A stretch of 64,000 nt of DNA from Opitutia bacterium (GCA_016187945.1 JACPIT010000004.1:370854-434853); one strand, 5' to 3'. Shown: positions 19,903 to 28,690, counted from the first letter of the stretch. Program-made: numbers and translations. Notes: a model not told the origin generated them from the letters alone.

Positions 19903-21038
19903 CCAGCGCGTTCGCCCGCCTCGTAGCGCTCGATCCAGGCCTTGCTCCAGCTCGCGTAATCCCCAGCCTCGATGTGGGCGCGGGCCTGCGCGACGAGGTC
20001 GAGGTAGAAATGCAGGTTGTGCAACGACAGCAGCGTGCTCGCGAGAATCTCGTTGGCCATGACGAGGTGCCGCAGATACGAGCGCGAGAAATGGCAGCAG
20101 GTGTAGTTGTCCAAACCCTCGACGAGCGGCGCGCGGTCGGTGCGGTAGCGCTCGTTGCGGACGTTGATGAGGCCGTCGGGAGTGAAAGCCGCACCGTTGC
20201 GCGCCACGCGCGTCGGGTGCACGCAGTCGAACATGTCCACGCCGAGCGCGATCATCTTCAAAATCTGCGGCGGCGTGCCGAGGCCCATCGTGTAGCGCGG
20301 TTTGTCGGCCGGCAAAAACGGCGTCGTCGCGCCAACTTGTTTCAGCATCTCCGGCTCCGGCTCGCCCACGCTGACGCCGCCGACCGCGTAGCCGGGCAGG
20401 TCGAGCGCCGCGAGCGACTCGGCGGCTTCGCGCCGCAGATCGTCGAACGTCGATCCTTGCGCGATCGCGAACACGTGATGCCCGCGTGCGAGGAAACCGT
20501 TGTCGGTGGCGATCTGCTTGCACTCTTTCGCCCAGCGCAGGCTGCGATCGACGGCGCGCTGGCACTCGTCGCGTGTGCACGGCCACGGCGGACACTCGTC
20601 GATCACCATTGCGATATCCGAGCCGAGGTCCGACTGGATTTGCATCACCTCGCGCGGGCCGAGGAAATGTTTCGCGCCGTCGATGTGTGACGAGAACGCG
20701 ATGCCGTCCTCGCGGATGTCGCGCAGCTTCGCCAACGAAAACGCCTGAAAGCCGCCGCTGTCGGTGAGGATCGGGCCGTCCCAGCCCATGAACGCGTGCA
20801 ACCCGCCGAGTTCGCGCACGAGCTCCGAGCCCGGGCGCAGGCTGAGGTGGTAAGTGTTGCCGAGGATGATCTGCGCGCCGATCTCGCGGAGCTGCGCGGG
20901 CGTGAGCGCCTTCACCGTGCCCTGCGTGCCGACCGGCATGAAGATCGGCGTCTCGATCACGCCGTGGCGCGTCCGCAAACGCCCGCGTCGCGCCGCCGTG
21001 GCGGTGTCGGTTTTCAGAAGGTCGAAATGAGCGGACAT
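19899..21038 (-). CDS. tgt: tRNA-guanine(34) transglycosylase
   Basis: 379 aa from ATG 21038 (SAHFDLLKTDTATAARRGRL); a 23-codon upstream extension was rejected because the family starts here. Exchanges G34 for preQ1 in queuosine biosynthesis of tRNA-Asp, Asn, His and Tyr. Visible signatures: TPIFMPVGTQGTVKAL, SDSGGFQ-type TDSGGFQAFSL (substrate Asp), the GGVSVGEP loop and the nucleophile Asp in MFDCVHPTRVARNG. Oddity: the C-terminal zinc site normally reads CxCxxC...H. Here the aligned stretch is EGLDNYTCCHFSR, keeping only the last cysteine (Cys314) and the His (about 340), with an extra Cys315. Either zinc is bound differently or this site is lost. Confidence 0.94.
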   Translation of the reverse strand: MSAHFDLLKTDTATAARRGRLRTRHGVIETPIFMPVGTQGTVKALTPAQLREIGAQIILGNTYHLSLRPGSELVRELGGLHAFMGWDGPILTDSGGFQAFSLAKLRDIREDGIAFSSHIDGAKHFLGPREVMQIQSDLGSDIAMVIDECPPWPCTRDECQRAVDRSLRWAKECKQIATDNGFLARGHHVFAIAQGSTFDDLRREAAESLAALDLPGYAVGGVSVGEPEPEMLKQVGATTPFLPADKPRYTMGLGTPPQILKMIALGVDMFDCVHPTRVARNGAAFTPDGLINVRNERYRTDRAPLVEGLDNYTCCHFSRSYLRHLVMANEILASTLLSLHNLHFYLDLVAQARAHIEAGDYASWSKAWIERYEAGERAG

Positions 21039-21115
21039 GCGACCGCGACGCTCGCGAAGCGTTGCGGCGAATTCAATCGGTTTTATCGGAACGTCGCGGC
21101 CGAACATTCATTCGG

Positions 21116-21168
21116 GTAGGGCGAGTCGTCTCGACGAGCCGCCGTCCACCGCGCGGCCCGCGCCCTAC
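21116..21168. repeat. GTAG...CTAC element, 53 bp
   Basis: GTAG plus hairpin GGCGAGTCGTCTCGACGAGCC, then GCGGCCCGCGCCCTAC in inverted position. On the minus strand the TAG of the right-hand foot (21165-21167) is the folK stop codon. It separates folK from tgt. Confidence 0.75.
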
Positions 21169-21701
21169 TCTCCCGTTTCCGAGTTTGCGCTCTCTGCGCC
21201 CGGCGGCGCCCAGCGCCGCAATCCCCGCTCGTCCGGCAGCGCCGGCAAACGCGCGCGCAACTCGGCCCAGCGCGGCGCGGCGAAACGCGGGCGCGCGAGC
21301 AACGCGCGCAGTGGCTCGACGACGAACGTCCGCTCCCACAGCCGCGGGTGAGGCAACTCCAGCTCCGGCGTCGCGCGCGTCTCGTCCTCGTAGGCGAGCA
21401 AATCGAGGTCGATCGTCCGCGGTCCCCAGCGCACGAGCCGCTCGCGACCGAGCGCGCGCTCGATCTCGAGCAGCCGACGCAACAGCGCCTCCGGCGACAA
21501 CGTCGTCTCGAGGCCGGCCACGAGATTCAGAAAGGGCGGCTGATCGAGAATGCCAACCGGCTCCGACTCGAACACCGGTGAAGGCTCGACCGCGAGCACG
21601 CCCGGCGTGCGACGCAGTTTTTCGAGGGCGGCGCTGATCGTCGCCCACCGATCGCCGAGATTCGCACCGACGCCGACGAACGCCTGTCGCACCTCGCTCA
21701 T
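21165..21701 (-). CDS. folK: 6-hydroxymethyl-7,8-dihydropterin pyrophosphokinase (HPPK)
   Basis: 178 aa. Transfers pyrophosphate from ATP to 6-hydroxymethyl-7,8-dihydropterin, the step before dihydropteroate synthase. Family signatures: FVGVGANLGDR at the N-terminus, ALGRERLVRWGPRTIDLDLL (metal- and substrate-binding WGPRTIDLDL) and LELPHPRLWERTFVVEPL. Start is 4 bp after the folB stop; order folP-folB-folK on one strand gives a folate operon. The C-terminus beyond about residue 160 is variable and its TAG stop lies in a GTAG repeat foot. Confidence 0.95.
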   Translation of the reverse strand: MSEVRQAFVGVGANLGDRWATISAALEKLRRTPGVLAVEPSPVFESEPVGILDQPPFLNLVAGLETTLSPEALLRRLLEIERALGRERLVRWGPRTIDLDLLAYEDETRATPELELPHPRLWERTFVVEPLRALLARPRFAAPRWAELRARLPALPDERGLRRWAPPGAESANSETGE

Positions 21702-21705
21702 GGGC

Positions 21706-22092
21706 TCAGCGGCGACCGCGCCGCGTCTGCTCGCGACGGATGCGCACTTGCACGCCGGCGAACTTGAACGTGACCGGCGGCGACGGCTTCACGACCTCGA
21801 CCACGACTGCGCGCGCGAGCTTGAAGCGCGCGAGGAGGCGCTGCGCGATGTCCTCCGCGAGTGCCTCGATCAAGTAGCGATGAGCGCCTTCGACAACTTC
21901 GCCGACGACCGCCTGCACGGCGCAATAATCGATCGCGTGCGCGAGTTCGTCGCTGCGGCCCGCGCGACGCAGATCCGTCTCGATCTCCACGCTGACACGG
22001 AATTCCTGGCGCCGCGTTTTCTCCTCGGGCAACACGCCGTGGCAGGCGTGAAACGTCAGATCGGTCAGGATGAGTTTGTCGGGAGATTTCAT
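21706..22092 (-). CDS. folB: Dihydroneopterin aldolase
   Basis: 128 aa. Cleaves 7,8-dihydroneopterin to 6-hydroxymethyl-7,8-dihydropterin and glycolaldehyde. Motifs: LTDLTFHACHGVLPEE, the DYCAVQAVV stretch, LIEALAEDIAQRLL containing the conserved catalytic-site Glu, and the conserved Lys of VVEVVKPSPPV. Its ATG overlaps the folP stop by four bases (ATGA). The C-terminal TRRGRR tail is a short basic extension. Confidence 0.94.
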   Translation of the reverse strand: MKSPDKLILTDLTFHACHGVLPEEKTRRQEFRVSVEIETDLRRAGRSDELAHAIDYCAVQAVVGEVVEGAHRYLIEALAEDIAQRLLARFKLARAVVVEVVKPSPPVTFKFAGVQVRIRREQTRRGRR

Positions 22093-23024
22093 GAGCGAAA
22101 TTCGAGTCCGGCGCGAATCGCATCGGCCATGCGCACGTAGCGGCGCATCGCCGCGACGTCGTGCACGCGCACCATCGCCGCGCCTTGCTGGATGCCCCAG
22201 ACGAGCGTCGCGCCGGTGCCGTCAAGGCGGTTGTCGACCGTCGCGTCGAGCACCTTGCCGATCGTCGATTTGCGCGACGTGCCGAGCAGCACCGGATACC
22301 CGAGCGCGACGATACGTCCGAGCTCGCGCAGCACCGCGAGATTGTGCGGCACGTCTTTCCCGAAACCGAAACCCGGATCGAGCCAGAGTTGGTAGGCGGG
22401 AATTTTCGCCGCGGCGGCCAGCGCGAGATCGAGTTCGAGATCGAGGAGAACGTCGGACCAGAAATCGCCGTAGTTCCGGTCCGACCGGTTGTGCATCAGG
22501 ATCGCCGGGCAACGCAGCTCGGCCACCGCGGCCGCCATCGGCGTCACCGGCAGCTCCGGACGTGTGGCGCCGCCGATGCGCGCTGCCGCGAGCCAGCGCT
22601 CGCGCTCGTCGTGGGGCAGACCGTGCACCAAAGCCGAGATGTCGTTCACGATGTCGGCGCCCGCACGGATCGCGGCCACGGCCACCTCGGCCTTGTAGGA
22701 ATCGATCGAAAGCGGCACCGCCGGAAACGCCGCGCGCACCGCCGCGATCGCGGGCAAGACGCGTGCGAGCTCTTCTTCAGCCGCCACGCGCGCCGCACCG
22801 GGCCGGGTCGACTCGCCGCCGATGTCGAGCACGTCGGCGCCTTCGACGACCATCTGCCCGGCGCGATCCACCACCGCTTGCGGCGTCGGCAGTTGATTGC
22901 CGTCGGAAAACGAATCGGGCGTCACGTTGAGGATGCCCATGATCAGCGTGCGCTCGCCGGGCGCGGGCAATGCGCGACCGTGCGGACTTTGCCAAGCGGT
23001 GGGGGCGGACGCAGGCGTCGACAT
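22089..23024 (-). CDS. folP: Dihydropteroate synthase
   Basis: 311 aa from ATG 23024; a 34-codon upstream extension overlaps the start of the divergent trpG gene and was rejected. Condenses the pterin pyrophosphate with p-aminobenzoate; the sulfonamide target. TIM-barrel signatures MGILNVTPDSFSDG, DIGGESTRPGA, DPGFGFGKD and LGTSRKSTIG are all present. The pABA-synthesis-type amidotransferase gene lies divergently, fitting a folate neighbourhood. Confidence 0.96.
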   Translation of the reverse strand: MSTPASAPTAWQSPHGRALPAPGERTLIMGILNVTPDSFSDGNQLPTPQAVVDRAGQMVVEGADVLDIGGESTRPGAARVAAEEELARVLPAIAAVRAAFPAVPLSIDSYKAEVAVAAIRAGADIVNDISALVHGLPHDERERWLAAARIGGATRPELPVTPMAAAVAELRCPAILMHNRSDRNYGDFWSDVLLDLELDLALAAAAKIPAYQLWLDPGFGFGKDVPHNLAVLRELGRIVALGYPVLLGTSRKSTIGKVLDATVDNRLDGTGATLVWGIQQGAAMVRVHDVAAMRRYVRMADAIRAGLEFRS

Positions 23025-23106
23025 AGGCGTGGCATCTTCCGCGCGTATGCCGGAACAGGCAAGCCCCGGCACTTGACCGCCTGCGTCGCGCCCCAATAGT
23101 GCGCGC

Positions 23107-23673
23107 GTGCTGCTCGTCATCGACAACTACGACTCGTTCACGTTCAACCTGGTCCAGTATTTCGGCCAACTCGGCGTGAATATGCGCATCTTCCGCAACG
23201 ACGAGATCACGCCCGAGCAGGCCGTCGCGCTCAACCCCGACCGCGTGCTCATCTCGCCCGGCCCCTGCACGCCGACCGAGGCCGGCGTCAGCCTCGAGAT
23301 GTTCCGCGTCTTCGGCGGCAAGAAACCGATCTTCGGCGTCTGCCTCGGCCACCAAGCGATGGGCCAATACTTCGGCGGCAAAGTCATCCGCGCCGGCCGG
23401 CTGATGCACGGCAAGATGTCACCGATCCAGCACCGCGGCACCGATATTTTTAGCGGACTCCCCTCGCCTTTCGAAGCCACCCGCTACCACTCGCTCCTCG
23501 TCGAGCGCGCGTCGTTGCCCGATTGCCTCGAGATCACCGCCGAGACCGCCGAGGGCGAAATCATGGGCCTGCGCCACAAACAAATGCCGATCTGGGGTGT
23601 CCAATTCCACCCGGAGTCCATCGCCACCCAGCACGGCATGAAAATGCTGCAAAACTTTCTCGAGCTGAAGTAG
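23107..23673 (+). CDS. Glutamine amidotransferase component TrpG/PabA
   Basis: 188 aa with GTG start. Class I glutamine amidotransferase: Cys79 (GVCLGHQ), His168 and Glu170 (VQFHPES) form the triad. It supplies ammonia to anthranilate synthase or aminodeoxychorismate synthase. No TrpE/PabB gene is in the window; divergence from folP by 82 bp suggests PabA function, though many bacteria use one subunit for both pathways, so no symbol is forced. Its TAG stop is the first TAG of the TAGCGAG word repeat that follows. Confidence 0.9.
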   Translation: MLLVIDNYDSFTFNLVQYFGQLGVNMRIFRNDEITPEQAVALNPDRVLISPGPCTPTEAGVSLEMFRVFGGKKPIFGVCLGHQAMGQYFGGKVIRAGRLMHGKMSPIQHRGTDIFSGLPSPFEATRYHSLLVERASLPDCLEITAETAEGEIMGLRHKQMPIWGVQFHPESIATQHGMKMLQNFLELK

Positions 23674-23754
23674 CGAGCATCGAGTAGCGAGTAGTGAGCA
23701 TCCCGCACACCGACTCATTTCTACTCGCTACCCGCTACTCACTACTCGCTACTT
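23671..23754. repeat. Iterated-word palindrome, word TAGCGAG/CTACTCG
   Basis: Left arm 23671-23700 iterates TAGCGAG and TAGTGAG; right arm 23722-23754 is TACTCGCTACCCGCTACTCA and onward, the complement. It starts exactly at the trpG/pabA stop and ends 8 bp before nrdR. Confidence 0.85.
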
Positions 23755-23762
23755 GCCCGCCC

Positions 23763-24245
23763 ATGCGCTGCCCTAAGTGCACTTCCATCGAGGATAAGGT
23801 CATCGACTCGCGCATCGCGCGCGACGGAAACACCATCCGCCGTCGCCGCGAGTGCCTCGAGTGCGGCCACCGCTTCACCACGAACGAGTCGCTCGTCCGC
23901 GACAGCCTCATCGTCGTCAAGCGCGACGGCCGCACGGAGCCGTTCATGCGCGACAAGCTCGTCGCCGCCGTCCGCGCCGCGTGCCACAAGCGCCCGATCG
24001 ACGGCGAACAAATCTACATGCTCGTCGAGGACGTGATCGACGCCGTCGAAGCCGGCTTCGAGAGCCAGGTGCCGACGAAGGCCATCGGCGAGCAAGTCAT
24101 GCTCCGCCTCCGCAAGCTCGACCAAGTCGCCTACGTGCGGTTCGCGAGCGTCTACAAGGAATTCCGCGACGTCGGGGAATTCGTCGACGAGATCACGAGC
24201 CTTGCGCCGTTCTCCGAAGGCACTACACCGAAGCCGAAGAAATGA
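23763..24245 (+). CDS. nrdR: Transcriptional repressor NrdR
   Basis: 160 aa from ATG 23763; an in-frame upstream start lies inside the word repeat and was rejected. An N-terminal zinc ribbon has Cys3, Cys6, Cys31 and Cys34 (MRCPKC and CLECGHRF), followed by an ATP-cone domain (about residues 49-139, VVKRDGRTEPFMRDKLVAAV). NrdR binds NrdR boxes and represses ribonucleotide reductase genes in response to ATP/dATP. No nrd gene is near. Its stop overlaps the start of the next gene. Confidence 0.97.
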   Translation: MRCPKCTSIEDKVIDSRIARDGNTIRRRRECLECGHRFTTNESLVRDSLIVVKRDGRTEPFMRDKLVAAVRAACHKRPIDGEQIYMLVEDVIDAVEAGFESQVPTKAIGEQVMLRLRKLDQVAYVRFASVYKEFRDVGEFVDEITSLAPFSEGTTPKPKK

Positions 24246-24745
24246 CGCGCCCCGCTCAACTGCGCCGCCTGCATTTTCTGAACGCGCTCTTCGCGCCGCT
24301 CACCGGGCACGACCTCTACCTCGCGCAGCAAATCGACGCCGCCATCGTCACCAGCCTCGACGCGCAACTCGCGCGCGCTGAATCCGACTCGAGCGCCGAA
24401 ATCGCACCGAACGATCCGGCCTTCGTGAAGGCCGCCGCGCAACTCTTCGCCCGCCTCTGCCGCGAGCGGGAGTCGCACGGATTTTTCCACTGGGATGCCG
24501 CCGCCGAGGCCAACGCGGCCACGCCACTCTTCGCTCGCGCGAACTTGATGCAGGGCCTCAAACAACTCGCCGCCTGCCGCGAGGCCACCGTGCTCATCAC
24601 GAATCTCCGCCCGGCGCTCTGCCCCGACGCCAAGCGCGGCGCCGCGAAGCGCCAGCGCGAATACGACGAAACCCTCGACCTCCTCCGCAAACTCACCGCC
24701 GCCCGCACCCGCCGCGGTGCGAACGTGAACCTGCTGTTTCTCTGA
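24242..24745 (+). CDS. Conserved-looking protein of unknown function coupled to nrdR
   Basis: 167 aa; ATG overlaps the nrdR stop (ATGA), so translation is coupled. Soluble, mostly helical: QLRRLHFLNALFAPLTGHDL at the start, an Ala-rich middle, and a basic stretch KRGAAKRQREYDETLDLLRK near the end. No cysteine pattern, signal peptide, membrane segment or catalytic motif is evident, and I recognise no family. The coupling suggests a shared role or only shared expression with NrdR. Confidence 0.65.
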   Translation: MTRPAQLRRLHFLNALFAPLTGHDLYLAQQIDAAIVTSLDAQLARAESDSSAEIAPNDPAFVKAAAQLFARLCRERESHGFFHWDAAAEANAATPLFARANLMQGLKQLAACREATVLITNLRPALCPDAKRGAAKRQREYDETLDLLRKLTAARTRRGANVNLLFL

Positions 24746-24746
24746 C

Positions 24747-24796
24747 GGAGGGCGCGCGTCCCCGCGCGCCGCGGCCCGCGAGGACGCGGGCCCTCC
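24747..24796. repeat. GGAG...CTCC palindromic element, 50 bp
   Basis: Two hairpins in inverted order: GGAG plus GGCGCGCGTCCCCGCGCGCC, then GGCCCGCGAGGACGCGGGCC plus CTCC. GGAG is the alternative foot reported for RAYT-linked REPs. It lies between the nrdR-linked gene and the HIT gene. Confidence 0.75.
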
Positions 24797-24812
24797 AACC
24801 CCTGCCTCTCCG

Positions 24813-25154
24813 ATGAAAACCATCTTCCAGAAAATCATCGACCGCGAGATTCCCGCCAAGCTCGCCTATGAAGACGAGCACTGCATCGCCATCCACGACA
24901 TCAACCCGCAAGCGCCGGTGCACGTGCTCGTCATCCCGAAGCAGCACATCACGCGCATCGCCGAAGCCAAGGCGGACGACCAAAACACGCTCGGTCACCT
25001 GCTTCTCAGCGCGGCGGCGGTCGCGAAGAAACTCGGCCTCGAGCAGAGCGGCTTCCGCGTCGTGATCAACAACGGCCGCGACGGCGGCGAGACGGTGCCG
25101 CACCTGCACGTCCACCTCCTCGGCGGCCGCCCGCTCGCCTGGCCGCCAGGCTGA
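24813..25154 (+). CDS. HIT family protein (HINT-like phosphoramidase/nucleotide hydrolase)
   Basis: 113 aa. Full HIT domain with the histidine triad His97-x-His99-x-His101 in PHLHVHLLGG, the upstream IFQKIIDREIPAKL typical of the HINT branch, and a C-terminal RPLAWPPG. Such proteins hydrolyse adenosine phosphoramidates or AMP-lysine; the physiological substrate is not known. Single gene, flanked by repeat elements on both sides. Confidence 0.93.
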   Translation: MKTIFQKIIDREIPAKLAYEDEHCIAIHDINPQAPVHVLVIPKQHITRIAEAKADDQNTLGHLLLSAAAVAKKLGLEQSGFRVVINNGRDGGETVPHLHVHLLGGRPLAWPPG

Positions 25155-25173
25155 GGCGCGCGGACGCGCGCCG

Positions 25174-25250
25174 GTTGAAGTGCAGAGTTTAAGTTGAAGC
25201 ACAGGCCCCGGAGCGCGCCCCTGCTTCAACTTAAACCTCCCACTTCAACT
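25174..25250. repeat. Iterated-word palindrome, word TTTAAGTTGAAG
   Basis: Left arm GTTGAAGTGCAGAGTTTAAG and onward (25174-25205); right arm (25219-25250) carries GCTTCAACTTAAACCTCCCA and ACTTCAACT. It separates the converging HIT and S9 peptidase genes. On the minus strand the peptidase TAG stop leads straight into TTGAAGTG. A shorter relative is at 45516-45544. Confidence 0.85.
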
Positions 25251-27363
25251 AGCGTTTGGCGGCGTCCGCCGCCAAGTGCTTCGCGAGCCACCCGCGCACT
25301 TCGCCATACCAGTAGCGACTGTCTTCGCCGCGGAGGATCCAGTGGCCGGCTTCGGGGAAGACGATGAGCTTGCTCGGGGCGCCGAGACGTTGGTTCAGCG
25401 CGAACCACATCAGGGCGTTGTTCATCGGCACGCGAAAATCGAGTTCGCCGACGGTGATGAGGATGGGCGTCGTGAAACCCGTGCCCTTTTCCTTGTTGCC
25501 GGCCTGTAGCGCCGGGCTCTGGTCGCGCCAGACCGCACTGTCGCCCCAGATCGGGCCGCCACTGTTCACCTCGCGGCCCCAGATGCTGTCGCTCGTGCCC
25601 CACTGCATGATGAGGTCGGCCTCGCCCGCGTGAGAAATGAGACATTTGTAGCGCGTGGTCGTCGCTTGCAGCCAGTTGGCCAAGTGCCCGCCGTAGCTCG
25701 CGCCCGCGGCCGCCATGCGCGTGCCGTCGATGAACGCGAAACGTTTCACCGCTTCGTCCGCCGCTTCGTTCACGTGATTGCCCGGACCGCGCAGCGGATC
25801 GAACTGAATCGAGCGCGCGAACTCCTCGCCGTAACCGGTCGAGCCCTTGTAGTCGGTGAGCACCAGCACGTATTCGGTGCCGGCGAGCAGGTGATAATTC
25901 CAGCGCAGCACGAACGTGTCGTGCCACATGTTCGCTGCGCCGCCGTGGATGACGACCACGAGCGGATACTTTTTCGCCGCATCGAAGCCGGCGGGCCGCA
26001 CGATCATGCTGTGCACGTTCATGCCGTCCTTCGCCTTGAACGCGAAATGCTCCACGCCGGGCAGGTCGAGCGCGGCGGCTTTGTCGACGTTGAACGCCGT
26101 CAGTCGCTTCGGTGCGCCGTTGAAGGAATAAATCTCGGCCGGACTCGACACGCTATCCCACGTGCCGACGAGCGCCTTGCCGCCCGCGTTGAGTCCGCCC
26201 GTGGTGCCGTAGCTCATCGACGGCTCATCGCGCACGTCGCCACCCGCGTAGCTGACCGAGTGGATCTGCTCGATGCCGGCATGCTCGAAGGTGAAGTAAA
26301 CGCGGTCGGTGCCCTCGGGCAGTGCGTAGCGGCCGACGGAGCGATCGAGGTTCGCGGTGAGGATTTTCTTCTTCGCCGCATCGAACGGCCACGGAAAGCT
26401 CGCGAGCCGGCTGAGGTCGTAGACCTTGTCGATCGTGTTCGGGTCGGTCGTGCAGAAGAGCGTCTTGCCGTCGGGCGAAAACTGCAGGCTGCCGTAGCTG
26501 CTCTTGTCGTTGGTCAGGCGCTGCGGTTCGCCGCCCGTCGCGGCGACGAGATAGAGCTGCGTGTAGACCGGTTCACGGGCCGCGGCGTCGCGATTCGTGG
26601 CGGCAGCGAAAACGACGCCGCTGCTGTCCGGCGCCCACTCGGCCTCGAGCGTCTGGCCGTCCTCGCCCTGTCCGCCGCCGAAGCCGGGCAACTCCGCGAG
26701 CTTCGAGCCCGCGAGAAGATCGCGCGCCGCCGCACCGGCTTTCGCCTCCATGACGAACAGGCGCGCGCGTTTGTCGTCGAGCCACGTCATCCAAAAGCGG
26801 GGCGGAAACTGCTCGTAGGCGCGCGCGCTGTATTTGCGATCCTTGCGCTCCTTCGCGGCTTTTTTGATCGCGTCTTCGTCGTTCGCGCCGGGGAACACGT
26901 CGCTGACGAACAAAATCTGCTTCCCGTCCGGACTGAATTTCGGCGCACGCGCGCCGAGCGTGAGCGTCGTGAGCCGCTCGGCCTCGCCGCCGTTTTTGAG
27001 ATTCAACACGTAGAGCTGCGCGGCCTCGTCGCCGTCGCGCTTCGTCGTGAAAACGATTCGCGCGGCATCCGGTGACCAACTCACGCCACCCTCGCCTGCC
27101 TTCGTAAACGTCAGCCGACGCGCCGGCGCGTCGTCGGCGAGCGATTTCAGCCAGAGGTCCGTCGACTGCTCTTTCGGGTCGTAGGCCGGCTCGGTCACCG
27201 AGAACACGGCCCATTTCCCGTCGGGGCTCGCGACCGGCGCACCGACGCGTTTCATCAGCCACAAGTCCTCGTGCGTGATCGGACGTCCCGCCGCGGACGG
27301 TTCGGCGCCGAACACAACCGCCACCGACATGAGAAACCCAAACGACAGTGCGCGAATTTTCAT
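25249..27363 (-). CDS. Exported S9 family serine peptidase (acylaminoacyl/dipeptidyl-peptidase type)
   Basis: 704 aa from ATG 27363, which gives a clean signal peptide (MKIRALSFGFLMSVAVVFGA, cut near residue 20). The N-terminal half is a beta-propeller with PD40/TolB-like units such as WSPDAARIVFTTKRDG and FSPDGKTLFC; the C-terminal half is an alpha/beta hydrolase with Ser556 in GASYGG, Asp642 (GELDFRVP) and His674 (EAGHWI). Members cleave short peptides that fit into the propeller-gated site. Probably periplasmic and nutritional. No transporter or regulator is adjacent. Confidence 0.92.
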   Translation of the reverse strand: MKIRALSFGFLMSVAVVFGAEPSAAGRPITHEDLWLMKRVGAPVASPDGKWAVFSVTEPAYDPKEQSTDLWLKSLADDAPARRLTFTKAGEGGVSWSPDAARIVFTTKRDGDEAAQLYVLNLKNGGEAERLTTLTLGARAPKFSPDGKQILFVSDVFPGANDEDAIKKAAKERKDRKYSARAYEQFPPRFWMTWLDDKRARLFVMEAKAGAAARDLLAGSKLAELPGFGGGQGEDGQTLEAEWAPDSSGVVFAAATNRDAAAREPVYTQLYLVAATGGEPQRLTNDKSSYGSLQFSPDGKTLFCTTDPNTIDKVYDLSRLASFPWPFDAAKKKILTANLDRSVGRYALPEGTDRVYFTFEHAGIEQIHSVSYAGGDVRDEPSMSYGTTGGLNAGGKALVGTWDSVSSPAEIYSFNGAPKRLTAFNVDKAAALDLPGVEHFAFKAKDGMNVHSMIVRPAGFDAAKKYPLVVVIHGGAANMWHDTFVLRWNYHLLAGTEYVLVLTDYKGSTGYGEEFARSIQFDPLRGPGNHVNEAADEAVKRFAFIDGTRMAAAGASYGGHLANWLQATTTRYKCLISHAGEADLIMQWGTSDSIWGREVNSGGPIWGDSAVWRDQSPALQAGNKEKGTGFTTPILITVGELDFRVPMNNALMWFALNQRLGAPSKLIVFPEAGHWILRGEDSRYWYGEVRGWLAKHLAADAAKR

Positions 27364-27463
27364 CGCGCGAGTGTCATAACCCAAAGCGCCGAGTCAAACG
27401 CGATGCGGCGAATCGTGCCGCGCGCGGGCGCCGCGACGATCGATGCGAAGGGTTCGCATCCGG

Positions 27464-27525
27464 TGTAGCGGAAGCCGTGAGGCTTTCGCGCGCAGAGACC
27501 ACGAAATTCTAACAAATTCCGCTAC
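27464..27525. repeat. GTAG...CTAC element, 62 bp
   Basis: GTAGCGGAAGCCGTGAGGCT on the left, ATTCTAACAAATTCCGCTAC on the right. It lies between the S9 peptidase start and the dprA stop. The element at 33439-33494 uses the same words in the opposite order. Confidence 0.75.
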
Positions 27526-27547
27526 GAACCAGGGACGTCCGAACATG

Positions 27548-28690
27548 CTACGACCGCGCCTCGAACGTGCCGTCGGCGCGCTTCGCGACGAGTTTCTTGA
27601 GTTCGAGCATCATCAGCGCCGCCGAGACTTCCGGGGCGCTCAGATCGGTTTGCGCCGTGAGCGCGTCGATGCCGAACAGTGCGCCGCCGCGGAAGCATTC
27701 GGCGATCTTGCGCTCCGTGTCGCTCAGCGCGGCGGCGGACGTCAACTGCTCAAGCATGCTCGGCGCGTCGGGTGCAGTGGGGATTTTGCCCGGCGCGAAG
27801 CCTTGCAGGTAGTTCAGCTCGCTCAGGAGATCGTCCACGCTCGTGAGCAACGTCGCGCCGTCGCGGATCAGTTGATGACAGCCCGCGCTGCTCGGCTGAT
27901 CGATGCGCCCGGGCACCGCGAAGAGCAGCCGCCCCTGCTCGCCGGCAAAGCGCGCGGTGATCATCGCGCCGCCGTCGACGTCGCTCTCCACGACAATGAT
28001 CGCCTCGCTCATGCCCGACACGATGCGGTTGCGCATCGCGAAGCTCTGGCGATCGGCTTTCCGCCCGAAGGGAAACTCCGAGAGCACCGCGCCGCTCTCG
28101 GCGATGCGGCGGTAGAGGTCGAGATTCTCCGACGGATAAATGATGTCGATGCCGGTGCCGATCACCGCGGCGGTCTTGCCGCCAACGGAGAGCGCGCCTT
28201 CGTGCGCGGCGGTGTCGATGCCGCGCGCGAGGCCGCTCACCACGCAGAAGCCGAGACGCGCGAGTTCGGCGCCGAGTTTTTTCGCCGTGGCCTGGCCGTA
28301 GAGCGTCGTGCGCCGGCTGCCGACGATCGCGATGCATGGCGCGTCGAACTCGTAGCCGCCCTTGCGATAGAGGCCGATTGGCGGGTCGGTGATTTCTTTC
28401 AATAGCCGCGGATAGCCAGTGTCGCGCGCGGTGATGAACGTGGCGCCGGCTTTCGCGAGACGCTCCTCCTCGCGCGCGAGGTCGAAGTGCGCCGTCCAGC
28501 CCACGACCGCGGCGCTCGTTTCCGGGCCGACGCCGCGCACGCGTTCGAGACTGCGACGATCGGCGCGGAGGATGGCGACGGGGTCGCCGCCGAATTCCGC
28601 GAGCAAGCGGTTGAGCGAGATGGGGCCGATGTTGGGCAGGTCGTTCAAAATCATGAACGCCTGTCGCTCGGTGAGTTCAGGTGTCTTCAT
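27548..28690 (-). CDS. dprA: DNA-processing protein DprA (Smf)
   Basis: 380 aa from ATG 28690 (KTPELTERQAFMILN). Binds incoming single-stranded DNA and loads RecA in natural transformation. A helical N-terminal SAM-like region (DLPNIGPISLNRLL) is followed by the Rossmann-like core: CIAIVGSRRTTLYG, VVSGLARGIDTAAHEGAL, GTGIDIIYPSEN, FAMRNRIVSGMS and TARFAGEQGRLLFAVPG, plus a C-terminal winged helix (about residues 315-378). Its start overlaps the end of nnr by 14 bases, so the two are co-transcribed. No other competence genes are in view. Confidence 0.96.
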   Translation of the reverse strand: MKTPELTERQAFMILNDLPNIGPISLNRLLAEFGGDPVAILRADRRSLERVRGVGPETSAAVVGWTAHFDLAREEERLAKAGATFITARDTGYPRLLKEITDPPIGLYRKGGYEFDAPCIAIVGSRRTTLYGQATAKKLGAELARLGFCVVSGLARGIDTAAHEGALSVGGKTAAVIGTGIDIIYPSENLDLYRRIAESGAVLSEFPFGRKADRQSFAMRNRIVSGMSEAIIVVESDVDGGAMITARFAGEQGRLLFAVPGRIDQPSSAGCHQLIRDGATLLTSVDDLLSELNYLQGFAPGKIPTAPDAPSMLEQLTSAAALSDTERKIAECFRGGALFGIDALTAQTDLSAPEVSAALMMLELKKLVAKRADGTFEARS

